Under the pieces are notes generated by a model. It had not been told where the DNA came from and did no database searches. It worked only from the letters and a program-made list of their open reading frames with translations. A stretch of DNA of 16,780 nucleotides from DRQF01 sp964559135 (GTDB taxonomy: Bacteria; Planctomycetota; GCA-002687715; DRQF01). Shown here piece after piece: positions 9,389 to 15,500 of this stretch. The stretch lies in the NCBI GenBank assembly GCA_964559135.1, contig CAZLGG010000084.1, forward strand, positions 1 to 16,780, in the 5' to 3' direction. A program made the position numbers and the translations under genes. Position 1 is the stretch's first letter. Every line of letters starts with the position of its first letter.

Positions 9389-11136
9389 TTCGGTTTCTCC
9401 TCCTGCCTCAGCAGGGCCTCCGTGGACTCCTCATCGATGCCGCTTGGTGCAACGACCAGAACGCCCATGTCTCTCAGGAGCTGCAAACGGGCTATCGTAT
9501 AGTCGATCAACGCCTGAGTCACGGCATTCTGTGCCGTGACCAGGTCGTTCTGGGCGTCGAGCAGGTCATTCGTGTTGCCGATACCGGCCGCCTTGAGCAG
9601 GTTGGCGGCCTCGACGTTCGTCTTTGCGACCTCTTCGGCCCTTTTCTGGATGCGGAAGGTCTCCGACGCCTGTCTGAGGTTTCTGAGATCCCGCCTGACA
9701 TCCAGTTTCACCTGATCCTCGAAAGCTTCGAAGTCTCTCCGGGCGGCCTGAAAATTGATCAGGGCCCGGCGATACGCGTTCCGCTCATCGACCCGATCGA
9801 GGGGCAAATCGATGGACAGTCCCAAGAAGTCATTGGTCGAGCCCACGGGATCGAGCTTGAAGCGTGTCTCCCCGAAGTCATTCGAATTCAGATCCAGGGT
9901 GGCGTTGAAGTCCAACCCGGCCTCCAGGGCATTCGCCGTGATGGCGATCTGTCGTTTGGCGTCCGCGACACGCGCCTCGGAGGTCGCCAGGTCCAACCTC
10001 CACCTGAGGGCCTTGACGAGCGCCTCCTTCGGGTCCAACTCGATCAGTCGGGCACCTCGTTCGCGAATCCGCTTCAAGTCGTCCGGATCGATCTTCACGG
10101 TGGCGTCGGTGGGAAGACCCAGTCTCAATTTGAAGCGATCGAGGGCGTTCTCGAAATTCTCCCTGGCCACGATCCAGCGGTTCTCCGCGGCCAGCTCCGC
10201 CTGATTGGCACGCTCGACGTCCGTCCGAGCCAAGCGTCCGGCCTCGCCCAAAAGGCGGTTCTCCTCGGCCGTGACCTTACGGCGCTCATAGTTCGCACGC
10301 TCGTTGTCGATGGTCTGCGCGCTTTGGAGCAAACGGAGGTAGTCGGACACCACGTCGACCGCAAAGACCCGTTTGAATCGCTCGAAATCTCGCACCGAAT
10401 AGACGACGTCCCGTTCGGATTGCGTGACGTTCTCGTAGGCCACCTCGCGGCCCGCACCGCGAAGAAAAGGCAGACTCAAGGCCAACGAAGCGAACGTCGT
10501 CGCCGTGGTCGAAGCAGGATTCGTGAGAAACCGGGTGACATTGTCTCCGATACTCAGGCTGAAACTCCCTCCCCTCTCCAACAGACGTGTAAAACCGAGT
10601 GAACTCGATTCGGCCAGAGAAAGTGTGCTGGAGTCCTCGCCATCCCCCGCACTCCGGCCGGAAAGGTCGACGGTGCCGAACCAACGAGATTCGAAATTAC
10701 GCACCGCCGAAGTGAGCGAAAGCGCCGTGTTGTAGAGCCGCTCCTTTTGATCCTGAAACTCGCGGCTGTTCAGCGCAGCGAGTTGGAGAGCGCTCTCGAG
10801 ATCGACCATAATCTCCCGGTCATCCGAGGCGAGCCGCTTCCAAAGGGGCGTACCCTCGGGCGCGCTCCGTTCGGGAAAAAACTCTTTCCGCTGGACGTTG
10901 TCCGCGGGATCGATATGAAAATCCGGGTCCTCCGTCTGGCCCGCCAGGGCTCTCGCCCGCCCGACGATGTCGTAGGCCGCCTCGTCCGCTTCGTCGCGGT
11001 ATTCGTCGGGACTCATGCAGGCCGTGGGCCACCCGAGAAGGAAGGTCGCGACCAGGATCGCCCCCACGGCGCGACGTCTCCCGACGCGAGGCCAACGGTG
11101 CGGCACCGGTGCATCTTCTCCCTCGGTGTGATTCAT
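9385..11136 (-). CDS. TolC/OprM-like outer-membrane efflux lipoprotein
   Basis: Outer-membrane channel component of the tripartite exporter. From ATG 11136 it is 583 residues. The upstream in-frame extension to 11313 overlaps the preceding gene and lacks a signal sequence, so I reject it. The N-terminus has an arginine-rich n-region, a hydrophobic stretch (AVGAILVATFLLGW) and Cys40 in PTAC, an imperfect but plausible lipobox, as in OprM. The two halves are helical with heptad-like patterns. Typical OEP features are LESALQLAALNSREFQ near the start of the mature domain, RTDVERANQAEL mid-protein, and LLDAQNDLVTAQNAVTQALIDYTIARLQLLRDMG near the end. GGGGAG lies about 11 bases upstream. The adaptor gene overlaps its stop by four bases, which supports joint function. 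Identification as outer-membrane efflux protein is firm; the exact subfamily is not. Confidence 0.92.
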   Translation of the reverse strand: MNHTEGEDAPVPHRWPRVGRRRAVGAILVATFLLGWPTACMSPDEYRDEADEAAYDIVGRARALAGQTEDPDFHIDPADNVQRKEFFPERSAPEGTPLWKRLASDDREIMVDLESALQLAALNSREFQDQKERLYNTALSLTSAVRNFESRWFGTVDLSGRSAGDGEDSSTLSLAESSSLGFTRLLERGGSFSLSIGDNVTRFLTNPASTTATTFASLALSLPFLRGAGREVAYENVTQSERDVVYSVRDFERFKRVFAVDVVSDYLRLLQSAQTIDNERANYERRKVTAEENRLLGEAGRLARTDVERANQAELAAENRWIVARENFENALDRFKLRLGLPTDATVKIDPDDLKRIRERGARLIELDPKEALVKALRWRLDLATSEARVADAKRQIAITANALEAGLDFNATLDLNSNDFGETRFKLDPVGSTNDFLGLSIDLPLDRVDERNAYRRALINFQAARRDFEAFEDQVKLDVRRDLRNLRQASETFRIQKRAEEVAKTNVEAANLLKAAGIGNTNDLLDAQNDLVTAQNAVTQALIDYTIARLQLLRDMGVLVVAPSGIDEESTEALLRQEEKPK

Positions 11137-11224
11137 TCTTCGTTTCGCTCCCCACTCCCGCTCCGAGATCCCACGGCCTTCACTGCAATCATCGCCCTTC
11201 ATACGCCTGATCGGGCCAAGGGCT

Positions 11225-12214
11225 TCACTTGCCGTCCAGGGAATCGAAAAGAGCGGCGGCCAGGAGCGGGAGCCCGATGGTGGCGTCCACGCTGACCTCC
11301 GCATATCGGGCATGGGGCGCGTACTTCCCCCAACTTTTGCTCTCGCTCAAGGTGCACCCGGACATTCCGCCGTAAACCATTGTGTCCGTACAGATTCTGA
11401 CTCCATAGTCATAGCCTGAGTAGGTCACGTCCTCGATCATGTCCAGAAGTGGAAAGATCTGCTGAGCCCAATTCCTGGGCACGCCCCCGCCGACGATGAG
11501 GGTACCGCGGCGCGGGTGGGCCCGAATCCAGTCGCCGAACCGAAAAAGGTCTGCGATCTCGTCCATGACCAAGTGGAGCCAACCACGATGGCGAAACTTG
11601 GCGAAATTCAAACAGAACTCCGAGTCGCTGGTCGCTCCGCAGAAGACGGGAATTCCGTGCTCCTCGGCCACGGAAAGCAGGCTTCTTCGCCCTTTTTCCC
11701 GAAGGCCCTTTCCCGTCAGGCGAAACACTTCGCTCGGCGGCATTTCCAATCGTTCGGAAGACCCCACGATCTCACGCCAGATCTCCTCCAAAAGCAGTTC
11801 TGCCGCCTGATAGTTGTCTTCGGGAAGATTCGTGTCGTAAATACGGTTGATGCGCAGAGAGTAGAGTTCATCGTCGTCAGCCTCCGGGTCCCCCAGGAAG
11901 TGACCCGGCCCTCCCGCTGCGGCATTCACGAGATCGTGACTGAGGTTGGCCCCCGTCGAGACGACGGCCTGGACGACGTCGCGCTCCATCAAACGACAAA
12001 CGACCTCTCCCATTCCCGCCGGAACCATCGCCCCGGCCAAGCACAGCACCACGCCGCATTCCTCATCCGCGTGCATGTTCTCGAGGACCTCGAGGGCCTG
12101 GGAAAGATTGCGTCCCTGAAACGAGCAACGCCCCAGGGCCCGAAGAATCTCCAGGGCCGATCGACGCTTCTCTGGGTCGATCGGCTCGACCGGGCGCTGG
12201 ACATGGGGATTCAC
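11225..12214 (-). CDS. Deoxyhypusine synthase-like protein (possible homospermidine synthase, SpeY type)
   Basis: Member of the deoxyhypusine synthase family, NAD-dependent enzymes that move the aminobutyl group of spermidine. Bacteria lack eIF5A, so the eukaryotic substrate is unlikely. A related cyanobacterial protein (SpeY) makes homospermidine, which is the best functional guess. Length is 329 residues from GTG 12214. This start has AGGAGAG (12223-12229) 8 bases upstream and forms a GTGA overlap with the maf stop; a longer in-frame ORF to 12373 runs deep into maf and is rejected. Motifs are GRNLSQA near 35, LAGAMVPAGMG near 59, TGANLSHDL at 88-96, GGGVPRNW at 242-249, and ESKSWGKY at 291-298. 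Lys297 in SWGK corresponds to the catalytic lysine that forms the enzyme-substrate imine in human DHS. It is therefore probably active. No other polyamine gene is in the window. Confidence 0.9.
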   Translation of the reverse strand: MNPHVQRPVEPIDPEKRRSALEILRALGRCSFQGRNLSQALEVLENMHADEECGVVLCLAGAMVPAGMGEVVCRLMERDVVQAVVSTGANLSHDLVNAAAGGPGHFLGDPEADDDELYSLRINRIYDTNLPEDNYQAAELLLEEIWREIVGSSERLEMPPSEVFRLTGKGLREKGRRSLLSVAEEHGIPVFCGATSDSEFCLNFAKFRHRGWLHLVMDEIADLFRFGDWIRAHPRRGTLIVGGGVPRNWAQQIFPLLDMIEDVTYSGYDYGVRICTDTMVYGGMSGCTLSESKSWGKYAPHARYAEVSVDATIGLPLLAAALFDSLDGK

Positions 12215-12813
12215 GATTCGGACTCTCCTCGATAAATACCCGGCGCGAGCCCCAGGTCTCTCAGGAAACCCACGAGCCGAATCATCGGAAGGCCCAAAAC
12301 CGTGAAATGACTCCCCTCGATGTCGTCGATCAGCCTTACACCACCTTCCTCGAGGCGATACCCACCTGCGCACCCGAGACCTTCCCCCGTCGCCGCGTAG
12401 TCTTCGACATCTTCAGGCGAAAGAACACGAAAGCGGACACGCGCCCGTTCCACACATTCCGCCACCACATTCCCGGAACGTACCAAGGCCATTCCGCAAT
12501 GAAACGTATGAGTTTTTCCACTCATCGCCCGCAGCTTCGCGCGCAGCGCCGGGCCGTCCTCGGGCTTCGGCCAGAGCCGGCCTTCCAGCTCGAACACTTG
12601 GTCGGCGCCGAGGACGAGGTCGCCGGGCCTGCGTGCGGAAACGGCCATCGCTTTCGCGCGAGCCAGCTCACCCGCGAGGGTCCCCGGTTCCGCCCCCTCG
12701 GGAATCACCTCCTCCACGTCGGCGGACTCCACGTGATGGCGGATTCCGGCCGCTTCGAGGAGGCGATGTCGGATGGGTGAGCGAGAGGCAAGAATCAAGC
12801 GTTCGTCCGGCAT
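12211..12813 (-). CDS. Maf/YceF-family nucleotide pyrophosphatase
   Basis: Maf-like protein, a cytoplasmic nucleoside triphosphate pyrophosphatase that removes modified or non-canonical nucleotides. From ATG 12813 it is 200 residues, the usual size. LASRSPIR at 8-15 is the conserved N-terminal phosphate-binding motif. GADQVF at 69-74 contains the catalytic Asp71; the Gln after it is as in the YceF (7-methyl-GTP) branch rather than the Thr of the dTTP/UTP branch. MSGKTHTFHCGMAL is at 97-110 and the C-terminal GGYRLEEGGVRLIDDIEGSHF is near 150-170. An upstream in-frame GTG at 12915 would add 34 residues unlike Maf and is rejected. No strong Shine-Dalgarno precedes ATG 12813, so the start is less certain than the identity. 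It heads the seven-gene minus-strand set and is translationally coupled to the downstream gene. Confidence 0.93.
   Translation of the reverse strand: MPDERLILASRSPIRHRLLEAAGIRHHVESADVEEVIPEGAEPGTLAGELARAKAMAVSARRPGDLVLGADQVFELEGRLWPKPEDGPALRAKLRAMSGKTHTFHCGMALVRSGNVVAECVERARVRFRVLSPEDVEDYAATGEGLGCAGGYRLEEGGVRLIDDIEGSHFTVLGLPMIRLVGFLRDLGLAPGIYRGESES
12223..12229 (-). promoter_or_regulatory. Shine-Dalgarno site that fixes the GTG start of the deoxyhypusine synthase-like gene
   Basis: AGGAGAG lies inside the last codons of maf, 8 bases before GTG 12214. The GTG shares bases with the maf TGA (GTGA). This decides a non-ATG start well inside the longest open frame. Confidence 0.8.
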
Positions 12814-12905
12814 GATCGTGGCAGCGACGCCCGGTGCCCGGGCAGAGCATCCCTTGGAGGTCTCGAGGAACCGTGGCGTGAAAGATCGCCCTTTCGCGTC
12901 GGGGT

Positions 12906-12930
12906 GTTCCCCCACACCTTGTGCGGGAAC
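12906..12930. promoter_or_regulatory. 25-base interrupted dyad between maf and pfk
   Basis: GTTCCC (12906-12911) is the inverse of GGGAAC (12925-12930). Inside it CACA (12913-12916) is the inverse of TGTG (12920-12923), with a CCT centre and one C/C mismatch. As RNA it would be a 10-pair hairpin with a 3-base loop. As DNA it is a symmetric operator-like site about two helical turns long. It lies in the 186-base gap between divergent genes, about 70 bases before the pfk start, so it cannot end an upstream gene. Otherwise I see only weak promoter-like sequence in this gap. Confidence 0.45.
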
Positions 12931-12999
12931 GTTTCAGTCCTCATTCTGTCCTCACCACGAGGCAGGATCAACGCAGAGAACTCGATGGGGGAAAACAGA

Positions 13000-14091
13000 A
13001 TGAGCGCCAAGAAGCGACGGCTCGCTGTCAACACGGGAGGCGGCGACTGCCCCGGACTCAACGCCGTGATTCGGGCCGTCGTCAAGCGGTGCGTCCTGCA
13101 GCTCGAATGGGAGGTCATCGGCATTCGCGACAGCTTCGACGGGTTGATCGGCCCTCGCATGGACATCGTGGAACTCACACCCGACGTGGTCGCCGGCGGG
13201 CTGACCCGTGGAGGCACGCTTCTCGGAAGCACGAACCGCGGCAACCCGTTCGACTTCGACCCTACGGGCCAAGGACAAGGGCAGGACCTTTCCGAGCTGG
13301 TCGTCGAACGGCTGCACAGCTTGGGTTGCGACGGCCTCATCGCGCTCGGCGGCGACGGGACGATGGCGATCTGCAATGATCTGTCGAAGCGGACTGGGTT
13401 GAAGGTCATCGGCGTACCGAAGACCATTGACAACGACCTTCTTGGCACCGACATCACTTTCGGCTTCAATTCCGCGGTCGAATTCGCCACCCTGGCCGTC
13501 GATCGCTTGCACACCACGGCGGAAAGCCACCACCGCGTCATGGTCGTCGAAGTCATGGGACGAAACGCGGGATTCATCGCACTCCACGCGGGGGTCGGCG
13601 GGGGCGCCGATGCCATTCTCATCCCCGAGGTGCCGTTCGAACTCTCCAAAGTTGCCGAGAAGATTCTCGATCGCCAGTTGCGGGGGAGGCACTTTTCCAT
13701 CGTCGTTGTCGCCGAAGGCGCTCGCGAGAAAGGTGGTGAACAGATTCACGACGGGCTCGCCGCCAGCGGCAAGACGCGGCTGGGCGGCATTGGACGCTAC
13801 GTCGCGGACAAACTCCACCGAACCACCGGCATCGATGCCCGTTATACGGTCCTCGGTCACCTCCAAAGGGGAGGCATCCCGACCGCATTCGACCGAATCC
13901 TGGCGACGCGACTCGGTAACCATGCCGTCGACCTCGCCGTCGATGATTTGTGGAATCGCCTCGTCGTCATGCGGGCGAACAAGATCACCGACATCCCCTT
14001 GGCGGACGCCGTCGATGCGACGAAATCCGTATCCCTCGACTGCGATCTCGTCAGGGCCGCCCGAGGCGTGGGCATCGTGTTTGGAGACTGA
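13000..14091 (+). CDS. 6-phosphofructokinase, group III type (GGDG/PKTIDND)
   Basis: Phosphorylates fructose 6-phosphate to fructose 1,6-bisphosphate, in the cytoplasm. From ATG 13000 it is 363 residues; GGGGGA lies 7 bases upstream, which favours it over the in-frame ATG at 12985. NTGGGDCPGLNAVIRAVV at 11-28 is the N-terminal phosphate-donor loop. GGDGT is at 117-121 and PKTIDND at 140-146 with catalytic Asp144. MGRNAGF at 186-192 and LGHLQRGG at 285-292 complete the active site. Donor specificity depends on two positions. Gly120 (E. coli Gly104) indicates ATP, whereas Lys141 (E. coli Gly124) is found in pyrophosphate enzymes but also in ATP-dependent group III enzymes such as that of Streptomyces. 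ATP is therefore more likely. It heads a three-gene plus-strand set. Confidence 0.95.
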   Translation: MSAKKRRLAVNTGGGDCPGLNAVIRAVVKRCVLQLEWEVIGIRDSFDGLIGPRMDIVELTPDVVAGGLTRGGTLLGSTNRGNPFDFDPTGQGQGQDLSELVVERLHSLGCDGLIALGGDGTMAICNDLSKRTGLKVIGVPKTIDNDLLGTDITFGFNSAVEFATLAVDRLHTTAESHHRVMVVEVMGRNAGFIALHAGVGGGADAILIPEVPFELSKVAEKILDRQLRGRHFSIVVVAEGAREKGGEQIHDGLAASGKTRLGGIGRYVADKLHRTTGIDARYTVLGHLQRGGIPTAFDRILATRLGNHAVDLAVDDLWNRLVVMRANKITDIPLADAVDATKSVSLDCDLVRAARGVGIVFGD

Positions 14092-14095
14092 TCCC

Positions 14096-14665
14096 GTGCG
14101 TCGAACACCCCGAAGCGGTTTGCTGATCCTCCTGTGCGTCGCCCTTTCGGGTCCCGGCTGCCGCAAGGCCGACCCGCCACCCCAGGGTTCAAAGATGAAT
14201 GACGCTGGTTCGGCCCCACCCACTCAGGAGACCCGGACGGAGCCGGCGCGAACCGGCCAACTGTCCCGCTCCGTGCCCAGGGAGGCTCAACCCGACCGCT
14301 TGGCGATCCGCCTGGTGGTCATCGGCTGCGACGGATTCGGTCTGGCGGACCTCGTCCACCGGCCCCCCGCGGAGGCCCAATCCAGGGCGAGATTGGCCGC
14401 GGACGCTCTCAGGGCGGGTGGCGACCTCGACGAGATCGTCGCCCGCTTCTCTGACGATCCCGACAAGGACCGCACCCATGGGGTCTTCCTCCTGCGGAAC
14501 TACGGCGTTCCGGCGGATTCAAGTCGTTCCGGCGAGCTGACACCGGACCGTCTTCCGGGAGTCGCGAAGGTCGCGTTCACACTTTCGCCGGGTGACGTCG
14601 CTATCGTCGAGCCGGACGCGAAGGAGGCTCCTCTGGGTTACTACGTCTTTCTCAGGGAACGATGA
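14096..14665 (+). CDS. Parvulin-like (PpiC-type) putative lipoprotein, divergent
   Basis: Short exported protein of 189 residues starting with GTG 14096. GGAG lies 9 bases upstream inside the end of pfk; the gap to the pfk stop is 4 bases. The N-terminus is a signal peptide (RRTPRSGLLILLCVALSGPGC), and Cys22 could be lipidated although GPGC is an atypical lipobox. After a Pro/Thr-rich linker, residues ~65-189 follow a parvulin pattern. A first strand (RLAIRLVVIGCDG) is followed by a helix with AEAQSRARLAADALRAGGDLDEIVARFSDDPD, then a Gly-containing turn. Next comes GVAKVAFTLSPGDVAIVEP and a final strand GYYVFLRE. The family catalyses prolyl cis-trans isomerisation in periplasmic folding. The usual histidines and the GGDLG motif are not clear, so activity is uncertain. 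Confidence 0.75.
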   Translation: MRRTPRSGLLILLCVALSGPGCRKADPPPQGSKMNDAGSAPPTQETRTEPARTGQLSRSVPREAQPDRLAIRLVVIGCDGFGLADLVHRPPAEAQSRARLAADALRAGGDLDEIVARFSDDPDKDRTHGVFLLRNYGVPADSSRSGELTPDRLPGVAKVAFTLSPGDVAIVEPDAKEAPLGYYVFLRER

Positions 14666-15366
14666 TGAGGGACCACCGCCCTTGGGAACGGGTCGTGGAG
14701 TTGCTTCAGGAGGGACGTCCGGTCGAGAGTATCCTCTCGGGCTGGCAGCTCAGTCCGAAGCAGCTCTCCGACTTCGTCCTGCAGGCTTGGCGCGCCGGAG
14801 TGAACGTGGACCCGAAATGGCTGCTGCCCGCCCGCGACGCCGATGCCGTCCTGGAGATCCTCGATGAGCGCGGCGACTTGGACGCCCTCGGAATCTCCAG
14901 TCTGCTCAAGGGACGCGTCGCCTCGGAGATCATCCAAACCGTTCGGGTTCTTCGCGGGGAAGGACGGGGAATGGAGACCGCGGTCTTCAACGAATCCACG
15001 TTCGCTGCGAAATTCCACGACGATGTACAGGGCGCCCGCCGCGAGTTGATCTTCGTCGCACCCGCCCTCAAGGGAAGTCACTGGCGGCGATGGTTGGAGC
15101 CACTCAGGCGCGTCGCGGGCGCCGGAGGGAAGAGCGCCATTTTCGCCGGCGCCGTCTCCAGTCTCGTCAGGGACACGTTGCGGGACGAATCTTTGTCCAT
15201 CCTCGAGAAACAAACCCACGCCAACCTCGTGATGATCGACGGTGAGATCCTCTGGGAGGGAAGCATGAATTTTCTGACCCCTCCAGTCGGCGAAGAGCAT
15301 CTGCGCCGAACGCACAGCCGACTTCAGTGCGACGAAGTCCGGGAACTCCACGACCTCTACCTTTGA
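14662..15366 (+). CDS. HTH_40-like domain fused to a PLD-like domain with altered HKD motif
   Basis: No named gene. Length is 234 residues, no signal peptide. ATG 14662 overlaps the preceding stop as ATGA; ATG 14665 is an equally possible start. Residues ~8-98 resemble the helix-turn-helix HTH_40 region found at the C-terminus of some RecQ-type helicases. It has a helix with LLQEGRPVESI, then LSPKQLSDFVLQAWRAGV, then VDPKWLLP, and another helical pair ending EIIQTVRVLRGE. Residues ~108-234 look like a single phospholipase D-like domain (PLDc_2). FNESTFAAKFHDDVQGARRE and LIFVAPALK come first. Then comes HANLVMIDGEILWEGSMN at 186-203, with His186, Asp193 and the Gly-Ser-x-Asn tail. The lysine of the HxKxxxxD motif is Asn188. 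It may be an inactive nucleic-acid-binding relative or a dimeric nuclease with changed chemistry. Confidence 0.75.
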   Translation: MMRDHRPWERVVELLQEGRPVESILSGWQLSPKQLSDFVLQAWRAGVNVDPKWLLPARDADAVLEILDERGDLDALGISSLLKGRVASEIIQTVRVLRGEGRGMETAVFNESTFAAKFHDDVQGARRELIFVAPALKGSHWRRWLEPLRRVAGAGGKSAIFAGAVSSLVRDTLRDESLSILEKQTHANLVMIDGEILWEGSMNFLTPPVGEEHLRRTHSRLQCDEVRELHDLYL

Positions 15367-15458
15367 GTCGGATCTGCATCGCGACCGCATGTCGCTCCCG
15401 GCATGAATATCCATGCAACGGTACTTTTCGTCGCATGGAAGGACCGACCTCGAGTCGC

Positions 15459-15464
15459 TATGAT
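15459..15464 (+). promoter_or_regulatory. Candidate -10 element of the fbp promoter
   Basis: TATGAT (15459-15464) matches five of six bases of the -10 consensus and lies 36 bases before the GTG start of the fructose-bisphosphatase gene. No good -35 is seen at 16-18 bases (TGGAAG at 15436 is the nearest). The rest of the 134-base gap after the PLD-like gene holds only a short 5-pair hairpin (GCATG/CATGC, 15401-15416). Confidence 0.35.
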
Positions 15465-15500
15465 GTCTCCCTCGCACCGTCCCCGAGTAGGAGCCTTGCC

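Noticed and set aside
7778..9502. 574-codon plus-strand open frame lying over the adaptor gene
   Set aside because: It is antisense to a gene with clear lipobox, lipoyl and coiled-coil features. The translation is repetitive in Leu, Arg, Asp and Glu, as expected from the complement of a Lys/Glu/Leu-rich GC-biased gene, and shows no recognisable domain.
9283..10602. 439-codon plus-strand open frame over the adaptor and TolC-like genes
   Set aside because: Antisense to two real, overlapping genes; no recognisable protein features.
11137..11224. Possible terminator or promoter between the deoxyhypusine synthase-like and TolC-like genes
   Set aside because: Only a 6-pair inverted repeat (GCCCTT/AAGGGC) with a large loop and no T run; no convincing -10/-35 pair. 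The gap may still hold a weak promoter.
12814..12915. Longer Maf from GTG 12915
   Set aside because: The added 34 residues do not look like Maf, and the 200-residue form has the usual family length and N-terminus.
12952..14223. 423-codon minus-strand open frame over pfk
   Set aside because: Antisense to a phosphofructokinase with all active-site motifs; no domain seen.
15401..15416. Small hairpin GCATG/CATGC as a terminator after the PLD-like gene
   Set aside because: Only five base pairs and no immediate T tract; chance occurrence is likely.
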